A DNA stretch of 64,000 bases from Chryseobacterium sp. (GTDB taxonomy: Bacteria; Bacteroidota; Bacteroidia; Flavobacteriales; Weeksellaceae). The position numbers were made by a program, and so were the translations under genes. The stretch's first letter is position 1, and each line of letters opens with the position of its first letter. Positions 35,162 to 42,592 of the stretch are shown one piece after another. Below the pieces are notes generated by a model that was not told the DNA's origin, did not search any database, and saw nothing but the letters and a program-made list of their open reading frames with translations. The DNA is taken from NCBI GenBank assembly GCA_018260475.1, contig JAGLBA010000007.1, positions 1 to 64,000 on the forward strand, given 5' to 3'.

Positions 35162-35890
35162 TTAAGATTTCCAAATTTCCCATGCTTTTTCGGCTTGTTG
35201 CTCCAGCATGTAGTACCCGTTCAAGCATTTTGCGCCTTTTTCTCTACTTTTTTTGATAAATTCAGTGTAGTTTGGATTGTAAATTAAATCAATTACCAAA
35301 TGCTTGTCCGTAAGCCCGTCAAACGGGAAAACCAAGCAATCATCGCAGTTTGGAAAGGTTCCCACAGGAGTGCATTGTACTACAATTTGTTGTTCCGAGA
35401 CGATTTCCGCTGTAAGATTTTCAAAATTGAGTTCGCCTTTCCTGGAAACAGAAATAAACGGAATCCCATGTTTACTTAAAACAAATTTCACGGCTTTTGC
35501 CGCGCCACCATCGCCTAAAATAATGGCCTTTTGATGAAATTTTTTCCTGTGGATAGCCAGGGTGCGTTCAAAACCATAGGCATCGGTATTGTAACCCGTG
35601 GTTTTTCCATCCTTAATGAGAACCGTGTTCACCGCGCCAATTTGTTTTGCTTCTTCACTAAGTTCATCCAAAAACGGCAGGATTTGTTCCTTGTAAGGTA
35701 TGGTAACATTGAAACCTTTTAAATCTGGAAGTGTGATAATATTTTTTATTTCCTCAATTTTATCAATATCAAAAACCTCATACGATCTGTTTTTCAAGAA
35801 TAGTTTTTTGAATTTCTCGGTGAAGAATTTTTGCGAAAAAGAGTAGGCGATATTTTTGCCCACGAGGCCGTATTTTATGTGCTGCTCCAT
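35162..35890 (-). CDS. aroE: Shikimate dehydrogenase
   Basis: 242 residues, slightly short for the family as in other Flavobacteriia. 'GKNIAYSFSQKFFTEKF' (shikimate site), 'GFNVTIPYKEQIL' (catalytic Lys), 'GAVNTVL', 'GYNTDAYGF' and the NADP loop 'ILGDGGAAKAVKFVL' are all present. Reduces 3-dehydroshikimate in aromatic amino-acid synthesis. A perfect -7 element lies 4 nt before the ATG, immediately after the terminator of the nuclease gene. Confidence 0.95.
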   Translation of the reverse strand: MEQHIKYGLVGKNIAYSFSQKFFTEKFKKLFLKNRSYEVFDIDKIEEIKNIITLPDLKGFNVTIPYKEQILPFLDELSEEAKQIGAVNTVLIKDGKTTGYNTDAYGFERTLAIHRKKFHQKAIILGDGGAAKAVKFVLSKHGIPFISVSRKGELNFENLTAEIVSEQQIVVQCTPVGTFPNCDDCLVFPFDGLTDKHLVIDLIYNPNYTEFIKKSREKGAKCLNGYYMLEQQAEKAWEIWKS

Positions 35891-35894
35891 ACTT

Positions 35895-35902
35895 CAAATT
35901 TA
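35895..35902 (-). promoter_or_regulatory. -7 element (TAAATTTG) 4 nt before aroE
   Basis: Minus-strand TAAATTTG ends 4 nt before the ATG and abuts the T-run of the preceding terminator. It implies a leaderless aroE transcript. Confidence 0.5.
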
Positions 35903-35931
35903 AAAAAGACCGGAATAACTTCCGGCCTTTT
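35903..35931 (-). terminator. Terminator of the T9SS nuclease gene
   Basis: On the minus strand AAGGCCGGAA pairs with TTCCGGTCTT (one mismatch) around a 4-nt loop and is followed by a T-run that merges into the aroE promoter. Confidence 0.75.
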
Positions 35932-35954
35932 GTTAATTATTATTTTAATCTAAA

Positions 35955-37718
35955 TTATTCAATGATAAATTTCGCCGATTGACCGTCTGCCTTCAGAATA
36001 TAAACGCCCTTCGGAAGTTTATACAACATTATTTTTGTTGAAGATTTAAAAGGCTTTTCAATTGTTTGAACCAATTGTCCACCGATTGTGAAAATCTGAG
36101 CATATAAAATTGCAGATAGATTTTCACCGGAAACATTCAATTCGCCATTTCTCACCGGGTTCGGGAAAACGCTGAATTTTTTAGTAAAACCTGCCTTTTC
36201 CGAAGTTGCAAGCACTGATGAATAGCATGTCCAAGACAAATCATCAATCGCGACTCTGGTTTTAGCGGTAGTTGAATTGTTTTGAATGCTTATAGTAGCA
36301 TTACCAGATACATTTATATTGGAAAGGGTAGTGGTTTCCACCTCGTCCGAGAACGGAACAGTACCGACCTTTGTTCCATTTACCAATACATCCAAAGTGT
36401 CTGGTGTACCAGTAAAATTCAATTGTGTCGTAAGTGTGATGCTTCCCACGCCATTTGGAACAACTGAGGAGGTAAGTTTACCGCTGGTATTGACTAATAT
36501 TGCTCTGTTATTAATATATAAGTCAGTTCTTGCCAGTGTCGCTGTCCATGTTACACCGTTGCTAGTCCATGTTCTATCTAAATATGAGTTACTAGCACTA
36601 GGAATGGATTCAAAATTCTCATCACCACATTTTGTGCTAGTAGGTGGAACAATCACTATGTTATTGGTAGAGGCAGTTATGGTGTTGCTCGCAGGTGAAG
36701 TATTACCAGCAGCATCTTTGGCGATGATATAGATGGTATACGAGGTATTAGGTGCAAGTCCAGAGATGGTTGCAGAAGATAACGAACCGTTTATCGTGGT
36801 TATTAGAAGCCCGTTTACATAAATATTGTAAGACATTACCCCTATATTATCAGTAGCTGGTGTCCATGTAAGGGAAATAGTATTTGCTGTAACATTATTT
36901 GCTGCTAGATTTGTAGCTGCTGTAGGAGCCAGCGTATCTACTACCGGAGTAGTTTGGAAGGTAGACGGCCAAGTATTAGTAGCGTCTGGGCCACCCCAAA
37001 TTGCGGTGACAAGATATGGATTATCTATGAATGGGTTTCTGTTACCTTGGAAGCTGTAGGCTCTTTCTTGTCTTTGCTTTTCGAAATCGGATACAGGATC
37101 CTCTATATTCCATTTAAAGAAAATATCTGGCACATCTGCCGCGTATGTATTTGGACCTAAGCCTACCACATTGGGTTTAGTTTGGCTGTTATATCTCAAG
37201 TAGTTGTAAAGGATGATTCTTGCAACATCTCCTTTCCATTCGTTTCCAGGATACCATCCACCATTAGATTTTCCGGCAGGAATCCCGCTCCCGTCGGCAA
37301 ATGGCAGGCTTCCTCTGTCGCTATTAAGTTGGATGTCTGCTGGGCGAATATGGTGAAGGTCAGCACCTGCGCCAGAAGTTCCCAAATTTGGACTACCCAA
37401 AGATTTTGGAAAAACGTGTTCTCTGTTGAAGTCATTACTGCCGTAAGGACGACTTCTTTGCGTCTTACCACTTGCTGAGCTTCCGTAGATTAATAAAATA
37501 TTCGCAGGGTTTTCTGGATCTGCATCGCTGTTCTTATATTGAGTAAGCAATTCGCTGTAAGTAGTTGTGTGTGTTTGTATGCTGATGAGGCCAGCAAGCT
37601 GTGCTTTTAGTTCATTTCCTCTTTTTGTAAAGTCAATGCCGTTGTAATAAGCAGGCGCGCTTTGTGCCAATGCTAATACGGAGATTACAAGTGCAAGAAA
37701 AGATAATTTTAGTTTCAT
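35955..37718 (-). CDS. T9SS-secreted endonuclease I with fibronectin type III domain
   Basis: 587 residues. Signal peptide (1-19), then an endonuclease I (EndA/NucM, His-Me finger) domain with 'DFNREHVFPKSL' and 'GADLHHIRPADIQLNSDRG' (about residues 95-145). A fibronectin type III domain (about 265-350), a beta-sandwich module (about 360-500) and a type A T9SS C-terminal sorting domain ('FSVFPNPVRNGEL' to the end) follow. It is predicted to be exported and attached to or released from the surface, degrading extracellular DNA or RNA. It starts 11 nt after the stop of the MnmA-like gene, so the two are probably co-transcribed. Confidence 0.9.
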   Translation of the reverse strand: MKLKLSFLALVISVLALAQSAPAYYNGIDFTKRGNELKAQLAGLISIQTHTTTYSELLTQYKNSDADPENPANILLIYGSSASGKTQRSRPYGSNDFNREHVFPKSLGSPNLGTSGAGADLHHIRPADIQLNSDRGSLPFADGSGIPAGKSNGGWYPGNEWKGDVARIILYNYLRYNSQTKPNVVGLGPNTYAADVPDIFFKWNIEDPVSDFEKQRQERAYSFQGNRNPFIDNPYLVTAIWGGPDATNTWPSTFQTTPVVDTLAPTAATNLAANNVTANTISLTWTPATDNIGVMSYNIYVNGLLITTINGSLSSATISGLAPNTSYTIYIIAKDAAGNTSPASNTITASTNNIVIVPPTSTKCGDENFESIPSASNSYLDRTWTSNGVTWTATLARTDLYINNRAILVNTSGKLTSSVVPNGVGSITLTTQLNFTGTPDTLDVLVNGTKVGTVPFSDEVETTTLSNINVSGNATISIQNNSTTAKTRVAIDDLSWTCYSSVLATSEKAGFTKKFSVFPNPVRNGELNVSGENLSAILYAQIFTIGGQLVQTIEKPFKSSTKIMLYKLPKGVYILKADGQSAKFIIE

Positions 37719-37729
37719 ATATAAAAATT

Positions 37730-38302
37730 TTAATTAAAAATCAATTTTCCAATTAAAGTGCTGTCTTTAAAAATGGTAATTTCTGCATTATTTTGGAAAA
37801 TTTTTGTCGGTTTTTCAAATTCAAGAAAAATTCCGTCCTTGTAGCGATAGAGAAGCGCACTACTTGAGAATGTATTATGTTTGGCAATAACTTTAAGTCC
37901 AGAATCTTCATGTAAATCTAAATCGCTGAAACCGGTTATTTTTTCATTTGGGAAAAAGAAAACCTTTTGATACAATCCCGGGTGATCGTCCCCTGCCCCT
38001 ACAAATAATCTGTTTTCTTCTTTATCTATTTTAATGACATATACAGGTTTGTCCTTTCCGCTTATATTTAACCCTTTTCTTTGCCCAATACGAAATTCAT
38101 CCATGCCATAATGTCCACCAATTAAGATACCATCAAACAGGTTATAGGCTAGTGGAGAAGAGTGGTATTCCAATTCACCCCTTTTGCTTAAGAAATCATT
38201 TTTTTTTAAGGCGTAATGATGAGAGTCTCTGGGTATTTCAACGATTTGCCCTTGTTTTTTAGTAGAAGTGTTCATTGTATTTTTTGAAAATAGCCGCATC
38301 AT
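37730..38302 (-). CDS. Stand-alone protein resembling the C-terminal domains of MnmA
   Basis: 190 residues (181 if the ATG at residue 10 is used). It matches the C-terminal half of tRNA 2-thiouridylase MnmA: 'FRIGQRKGLNISG' is the family's IGQRKGL box, followed by 'PVYVIKIDKEENRLFVG' and a beta-barrel region with 'HPGLYQKVFFF'. The N-terminal PP-loop ATPase (SGGVDS) and the catalytic Cys residues are absent, and no remnant is seen upstream, where a promoter lies. It cannot thiolate tRNA alone. It may be a tRNA-binding accessory or a decayed paralogue; a full mnmA is expected elsewhere. Confidence 0.7.
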   Translation of the reverse strand: MMRLFSKNTMNTSTKKQGQIVEIPRDSHHYALKKNDFLSKRGELEYHSSPLAYNLFDGILIGGHYGMDEFRIGQRKGLNISGKDKPVYVIKIDKEENRLFVGAGDDHPGLYQKVFFFPNEKITGFSDLDLHEDSGLKVIAKHNTFSSSALLYRYKDGIFLEFEKPTKIFQNNAEITIFKDSTLIGKLIFN

Positions 38303-38320
38303 TCCCTTTAGAAAGAGCTA

Positions 38321-38328
38321 CAAAATTA
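38321..38328 (-). promoter_or_regulatory. -7 element (TAATTTTG) before the MnmA-like gene
   Basis: Minus-strand TAATTTTG lies 18 nt before the first ATG. It shows that the short gene has its own promoter rather than being the tail of a longer one. Confidence 0.4.
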
Positions 38329-38357
38329 CAAAGATTTACCGTTGGTCTAAATTATCT

Positions 38358-39557
38358 TTATGTTAACAAATTATCTTTGTTTATTTTAGAGAAAAACCAA
38401 GATACCGCCAAGCCGAAAACTGCCGCGGTGAGGGTTACCAGAATATAGTTATAAGTGCGGATCCTTACCGGGAAAGGCAGAGCTTCCGTGGCCTTGAAGA
38501 CGCCAGATTGCTGCTGGATAATGCAGAGAATTGTACCTACGATTAGCCCGGCTATAATTCCGAATAGTACAATCAATACCCCGGTGAAAAAGTAAGTATT
38601 TCTAAGGCTTTGCAAAGAAAATCCGAGGGAAATCAGCGATCGGCTCTGCAATTTTTTGTCCAGTTGGAGTATAATAATCGCGCCCGCGAGGTTAAAAGTG
38701 GTGATGAAAATCACAAGTGCAAAGATAAGGTAGATCATCATTTTCTCCGTGTTGATCATTTTCCAAAAGGCCGAATTTTCCTCCTCTTTCGTTTTGATGG
38801 TATAGTTTCTGCCGAGTTTTTTATTTAAAGATTCCTTTATATCGTTGGCGGTGGTTGGATTTTTAAGTTTAATGGCTATTTGGTAGGCCGATTTTTTAGG
38901 CAGTCCCAGCATCTGTTGCCCCAGTTCAAGTGGTGCCACCAGATAGTTGTTCAGTTGGTCGTTTCCGGAAAATACGCCCGAGATAAACACCTCTTTTTTG
39001 TTGAAGATGTCCTCTTCTTTCAGGATGATGCCTTTCCCTGGTTTCGGCATGTAGAGTGTAGCGTAGGTGGTGGAATCCACAGGGATTTGCAGTCGGTTGT
39101 TCAGTCCGTTTTCCATCACTGCCTCGTTGGAATATTTGTAGTCTGGGTATTTGCCGTAGAAAACCGACTCATGCAGCGGGTTCACGCTCGTGTAGGCGCT
39201 GTCTACCGCGCGCAGATAGGCGATTTCGCTGGCGTCTCCGTAAGTCATTAGCACCTTTTCCTCTATGATTTTGGAATAGTGTGCCACCTCCGGCTCCGTT
39301 TTTAGACTTTTTTCTACTGAAAGAAGGTTTTTCAGCAGTTTGCCGTCTTTAGGTCTTATCGTAAGGTCGGCATGCAGATTTTTCACCATGTCGCGGTTCA
39401 GGTCTTCCAGCCCGGAAAAAACCGAGATAATCACGAACATACTCGCTACGGCCGTCATCATCGCAAAAGCCGCAAGCCAGGTGATGAAGGTCACCGCCGT
39501 GCTCCCTTTTTTCGAGATCAGGTACCGTTTCGCGATATAGAAAGAAGTCTGCGCCAC
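38358..39557 (-). CDS. LolC/LolE-like ABC transporter permease
   Basis: 399 residues with the MacB/FtsX architecture: one N-terminal membrane helix ('AVTFITWLAAFAMMTAVASMFVII'), a periplasmic domain of about 200 residues, and three C-terminal helices. 'SFYIAKRYLISKKGSTAVTFI' is the typical LolC/E N-terminus. Such permeases, with an ATPase encoded elsewhere, extract lipoproteins for transport to the outer membrane. It starts 3 nt after the rbfA stop and is therefore in the rbfA operon. Confidence 0.85.
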   Translation of the reverse strand: MAQTSFYIAKRYLISKKGSTAVTFITWLAAFAMMTAVASMFVIISVFSGLEDLNRDMVKNLHADLTIRPKDGKLLKNLLSVEKSLKTEPEVAHYSKIIEEKVLMTYGDASEIAYLRAVDSAYTSVNPLHESVFYGKYPDYKYSNEAVMENGLNNRLQIPVDSTTYATLYMPKPGKGIILKEEDIFNKKEVFISGVFSGNDQLNNYLVAPLELGQQMLGLPKKSAYQIAIKLKNPTTANDIKESLNKKLGRNYTIKTKEEENSAFWKMINTEKMMIYLIFALVIFITTFNLAGAIIILQLDKKLQSRSLISLGFSLQSLRNTYFFTGVLIVLFGIIAGLIVGTILCIIQQQSGVFKATEALPFPVRIRTYNYILVTLTAAVFGLAVSWFFSKINKDNLLT

Positions 39558-39560
39558 TTT

Positions 39561-39923
39561 TTACAATACAGGATTGTCGCCCTCGCCCTTTAGTTCCTTT
39601 TCGATGCGTTCCACATCATCCAGTGTTGTATCCAAGTAGAAATTCAGTTGCGGAATAATGCGCACCTGTTTCCCCATTTTTTGTCCGATAAAATTGCGGT
39701 ATGCCGGTTTGTTCTCCTCGATTTCCTTCATGATAGTCTTGCGGAGATCTGGCGGGAAAATGCTTAGATAAATTTTTGCAACGCCAAGGTCTGGGGACAC
39801 CTTCACCTCGGAAACCGATACCAGAAACTGCTGTTTGCTATCCGCGGCTTGTTTCCGGAAGAGTTCCGCAAAATCTTCCTGGATAATCTGTGCTACTTTT
39901 CTTTGTCTGTTGCTTTCGTTCAT
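39561..39923 (-). CDS. rbfA: Ribosome-binding factor A
   Basis: 120 residues, KH-like fold. N-terminal 'NRQRKVAQIIQEDFAELF', 'VKVSPDLGVAKIYLSIFP' and the C-terminal 'VRIIPQLNFYLDTTLDDVERIE' are characteristic. It assists late 30S maturation and cold adaptation. A -7 element sits 4 nt before the ATG. First gene of the operon with the Lol-like permease. Confidence 0.94.
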   Translation of the reverse strand: MNESNRQRKVAQIIQEDFAELFRKQAADSKQQFLVSVSEVKVSPDLGVAKIYLSIFPPDLRKTIMKEIEENKPAYRNFIGQKMGKQVRIIPQLNFYLDTTLDDVERIEKELKGEGDNPVL

Positions 39924-39927
39924 GGCG

Positions 39928-39935
39928 CAAATTTA
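39928..39935 (-). promoter_or_regulatory. -7 element (TAAATTTG) 4 nt before rbfA
   Basis: Minus-strand TAAATTTG with a CGCC spacer before the ATG; same geometry as aroE and ruvX. Confidence 0.5.
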
Positions 39936-39954
39936 GTAAATTTGTTTGGGATTT

Positions 39955-40135
39955 ATTTGGGCGTGTCCCCGTTTGCCGATCTGCCGCGGCTCCGCCGCCG
40001 CGGCAGATCGGCAAACGGCGCCGGGCTGTTCAGGGCTACACTTCGTTCCGGTGCTCCGCCGCTTTGCGGCTCCGCACTGCTCCCTTTCGGTCGCACCCTT
40101 TCCATCCCTCACGCGGCAGTGCAGGTAGGTGGTAG
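39955..40135. repeat. GC-rich intergenic element with a long perfect hairpin
   Basis: Strikingly GC-rich against its AT-rich surroundings. Arms at 39969-39990 and 39997-40018 are perfect 22-nt inverted repeats around a 6-nt loop. A smaller hairpin GCCGC-TTT-GCGGC is at 40058-40070, and the block continues with CCGCACTGCTCCCTTTCGG and CCATCCCTCACGCGG. Open frames across it are composition artefacts. A related block occurs in the opposite orientation at 63602-63716. It resembles the GC-rich intergenic sequences scattered in flavobacterial genomes; role unknown. Confidence 0.7.
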
Positions 40136-40220
40136 GAATTATTGTTAAGGTCGCAGGGGAATAACATCCTCATAAATTAAAACTCAAAGCTCAAAACGCA
40201 ACACCCAAAATCCAAAGAAA

Positions 40221-40616
40221 ATGAAAATAGAACATCTCGGCATCGCTGTAAAATCTTTAAAGGATTCGGACGATCTTTTTGCCAAATTATTAGGAAAACC
40301 CGCCTACAAGCGGGAAAAAGTAGAGCGAGAGGGCGTCACCACCTCTTTTTACCAGACAGGCGATAGCAAGATCGAACTACTCGAAGCCTCGAACCCAGAT
40401 TCCCCGATTGCTAAGTTTTTGGAAAAGAAAGGGGAGGGCATCCACCATATCGCCTTTGGCGTAGAGGATATTTACGCAGAAATCGAAAGACTGAAATCCG
40501 CGGGATTCATCTTCATCTCCGAAGAACCCAAGGATGGCGCCGATAATAAGTTGGTCGTTTTCCTGCATCCCAAGTCCACAAATGGCGTTTTGGTAGAATT
40601 GTGTCAGGAAAAGTGA
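40221..40616 (+). CDS. mce: Methylmalonyl-CoA epimerase
   Basis: 131 residues, glyoxalase/VOC fold. Metal ligands are seen in 'IEHLGIAV' (His), 'GEGIHHIAF' (His) and 'NGVLVELCQ' (Glu), with a SKIELLEA segment typical of the epimerase. It interconverts R- and S-methylmalonyl-CoA in the propionyl-CoA/succinyl-CoA route. The mutase genes are not in this window. Monocistronic, followed by the tRNA gene. Confidence 0.92.
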   Translation: MKIEHLGIAVKSLKDSDDLFAKLLGKPAYKREKVEREGVTTSFYQTGDSKIELLEASNPDSPIAKFLEKKGEGIHHIAFGVEDIYAEIERLKSAGFIFISEEPKDGADNKLVVFLHPKSTNGVLVELCQEK

Positions 40617-40624
40617 TAAAACAT

Positions 40625-40654
40625 TTTGCAAAACAGAAATTTTTCTTATTTTTG
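40625..40654 (+). promoter_or_regulatory. Promoter of the tRNA gene (TTTG / TATTTTTG)
   Basis: TTTG (40625-40628) and TATTTTTG (40647-40654) are separated by 18 bp, a full match to the Bacteroidota promoter. The tRNA begins 41 nt downstream. Confidence 0.65.
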
Positions 40655-40695
40655 CACACTCAACTGAGACTTCTATTTCACAACAATAAAAGTTT

Positions 40696-40769
40696 GGCCT
40701 TGTAACTCAGCTGGTTAGAGTAGCTGACTCATAATCAGCAAGTCCTTGGTTCGAGCCCAAGCTGGGCCA
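40696..40769 (+). tRNA. tRNA with CAT anticodon (Met elongator or Ile2)
   Basis: Cloverleaf of 74 nt: acceptor GGCCTTG with CTGGGCC (one T-T mismatch and one G-U), D-arm with CAGCTGGTTAGAG, anticodon stem CTGAC/GTCAG-like around loop CTCATAA (anticodon CAT), T-arm CTTGG-TTCGAGC-CCAAG and discriminator A. No encoded CCA. CAT can be elongator Met or, after lysidine modification by TilS, Ile reading AUA. The sequence alone does not settle which. Flanked by a full promoter and a terminator, hence a single-gene unit. Confidence 0.93.
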
Positions 40770-40776
40770 CTCTTAT

Positions 40777-40820
40777 AATAAGACACTTACGAAATTTTGT
40801 AAGTGTCTTATTTATTTTTT
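40777..40820 (+). terminator. Strong terminator after the tRNA
   Basis: A perfect 14-bp stem (AATAAGACACTTAC / GTAAGTGTCTTATT) around an 8-nt loop, then a T-rich tail. Confidence 0.85.
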
Positions 40821-41168
40821 GACGAACATTTATCGGATATTTCGAAATTACTTTTTTACCATAATGTCTGTCTCGGATCAATAAGCAGTTTTGAAAACTT
40901 TCCCTATATTAATTGGTTTTATAAAATTTCCGAACGATGACGGTTTTCCCGATTTCTTGTTTGAAATGGCAATTATTCTTTTCAAATCCGGGTAAATAGA
41001 GAAAGCAGAAAAAAAATTTTTCGAAGTAATTAGTTATAACATATATATTGTAGACAAGTTTTTGGCAGATCGATTATCCCCATTGAAAAAGATGAATTAT
41101 CAAATAATCATCGTGAGCTTCGTCCAATTATATTAAATCAAATGAGTCAGCTCGAATGTTATTTTTAG
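40821..41168 (+). pseudogene. Decayed protein gene downstream of the tRNA
   Basis: Three consecutive coding-like segments in shifted frames: 40821-40940 ('DEHLSDISKLLFYHNV' and 'FENFPYINWFYKISE'), about 40936-41040 ('DDGFPDFLFEMAIILFKSG', an in-frame TAA, then 'IEKAEKKFFEVISYNIYI') and 41040-41168 ('FGRSIIPIEKDELSNNH', ending 'MSQLECYF'). The middle part looks like one TPR-type helical repeat. At least two frameshifts and one stop make it a pseudogene. The family is not identified. The remaining gap 41169-41582 shows no supportable gene, only the terminator at its right end. Confidence 0.4.
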
Positions 41169-41530
41169 CTTTAAAAAGCAGCCATACCAATATTATGGGA
41201 GGGAATCTTATATTTGGACAAAATTAAAGTTCAAACTTTAAAATGGTCCAGTTTTAATTTTATTGGGTTGATAGAAACCCCAGAACATGTATAATTTTCC
41301 ACTTTTTTGCGATAAGATTTTGTATAGAAGACAGTGTGCATGGCCTTTTTAATTGCACTATAACTGCAACATCGATATTTAAATATCTGATTTTTAAATT
41401 ATCGTTATTTTCGTGGAGGTGAAGGAATTTTGGATAATAATAGCGTTTTAGAACCACGGGAAACATTAATCACCGCAGTTTTATTTTTTCAAAGTTTATT
41501 TTTACGAGATGCTTAGCACTATGGCCATAA

Positions 41531-41558
41531 AAAACTCTCGGCGATTACCGAGAGTTTG
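41531..41558 (-). terminator. Terminator of the BON-domain operon
   Basis: Stem AAACTCTCGG / CCGAGAGTTT around a CGATTA loop. On the minus strand it is followed by a T-run and lies just after the SH3b/BON gene. Confidence 0.8.
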
Positions 41559-41582
41559 TTTTTGAATTTTCTTTACGGAAAA

Positions 41583-42002
41583 TTATGCGTGAAGGTATCT
41601 AGCATATGCGAATCCTTCTTCGCCGCTTGCTGTTTTCACTTTCCACCACTCATCGTTGGTTTGGTCGATCAGCGTTACCATGGATCCTTTGGCAGCGTGA
41701 GCGATCACGGCGGCCTCGGTTGATGGCTCCTGACGTATGTTCAGCGCAGATTCCTCTGTCGCCACAGTAAGGTTGGTGCCGTTGGCAAGGCCTGCCACTT
41801 GGACATCCACATTGATGTCGGATGCGGAGTAGGTAGAATCTATGGCTCCCAACGCGTTCCAAACTTGGTCTTTGGCGGCGGTGTTGGCAGCAGAACCGGA
41901 CACATATAATATGCCGTCTTGTTCCTGAACTTGAAGCCCTGCGATGCCGGCAGCCTGTGCTGCGGAAATCACGCTTGCGTATTTATCTTGTAATGTACTC
42001 AT
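41583..42002 (-). CDS. BON-like plus SH3b domain protein
   Basis: 139 residues without a signal peptide. Residues 1-70 resemble a BON domain ('LQVQEQDGILYVSGSAANTAAKDQVWNALG'). Residues 75-139 form a bacterial SH3 domain ('ALNIRQEPSTEAAVIAHAAKGSMVTLIDQTNDEWWKVK' region, ending GFAYARYL). BON domains bind membranes or phospholipid and SH3b often binds peptidoglycan, but the absence of an export signal leaves location open. It starts 6 nt after the BON lipoprotein gene, so the two proteins are probably made together. Confidence 0.75.
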   Translation of the reverse strand: MSTLQDKYASVISAAQAAGIAGLQVQEQDGILYVSGSAANTAAKDQVWNALGAIDSTYSASDINVDVQVAGLANGTNLTVATEESALNIRQEPSTEAAVIAHAAKGSMVTLIDQTNDEWWKVKTASGEEGFAYARYLHA

Positions 42003-42008
42003 TTCTAA

Positions 42009-42488
42009 TTATTTTACGGTATAGTTATAGTTTACTTTTCCAACTTTCAAAGCATCTACGGATTGCTTGATTTTTCTTGCCTGCACTGGGGAAACATTTC
42101 CGGTAAGAGTAAGTTCTCCGTTTACAGTCTCAACTTTTACGGAAGGGAAGTCCTTCACGGCGTCTTTCACTTTTGCTTGTACGGCAGGATCAACTGCAGA
42201 AGTAGTGGTTACCGGTGCTGGCGCAGCGATAGTCGCCATATCCATCACATCCTTAATTCCAGGAATTGCTTTTAGTTGAGCAATCATGCCATCTTTGGAC
42301 GCTTGGTCTGCAAATGTACCAGAAAGGTGTGCTGTGCCATCCTTCACTTCTACGGAAGCCGTTGGGTTAGAAGTTACTACAGTGGTAGCCTGAGTTTGAA
42401 GATCGGCGTCTGATACTTTTTTCTTACAAGCGACTGAACCGAAAGAAACGGCCAACGCCAAAGCAGCTACTGCAAATGATTTTTTCAT
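42009..42488 (-). CDS. BON-domain lipoprotein
   Basis: 159 residues. Signal peptide with lipobox (GSVAC, Cys21) followed by KKK. Two BON repeats: about 30-85 and about 95-157, each with the 'v.v.dG.v.LsG...' pattern ('VEVKDGTAHLSGTFADQASK' and 'VETVNGELTLTGNVSPVQA'). An envelope protein, probably periplasmic or outer-membrane-anchored. Related proteins (OsmY-like) respond to osmotic or envelope stress; regulation here is not visible. Confidence 0.82.
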   Translation of the reverse strand: MKKSFAVAALALAVSFGSVACKKKVSDADLQTQATTVVTSNPTASVEVKDGTAHLSGTFADQASKDGMIAQLKAIPGIKDVMDMATIAAPAPVTTTSAVDPAVQAKVKDAVKDFPSVKVETVNGELTLTGNVSPVQARKIKQSVDALKVGKVNYNYTVK

Positions 42489-42592
42489 AGTTATAAAATT
42501 AAATTGTTAGTAAATAAATTTTGATTAAAATTACAATTAAAAACGATATGGCAATGGCTTAGTATCATAAATTTTTCTTAAAATTCGTTACA

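Noticed and set aside
39849..40148. Open frames of 60-99 codons across the GC-rich block
   Set aside because: They exist in several frames at once because the block is GC-rich and stop-poor, overlap rbfA upstream sequence and the hairpin, and have Arg/Ser/Pro-rich products without any domain.
41260..41466. 68-codon minus-strand frame downstream of the decayed gene
   Set aside because: No recognisable family, no promoter, no neighbour relationship; could be chance in AT-rich DNA.
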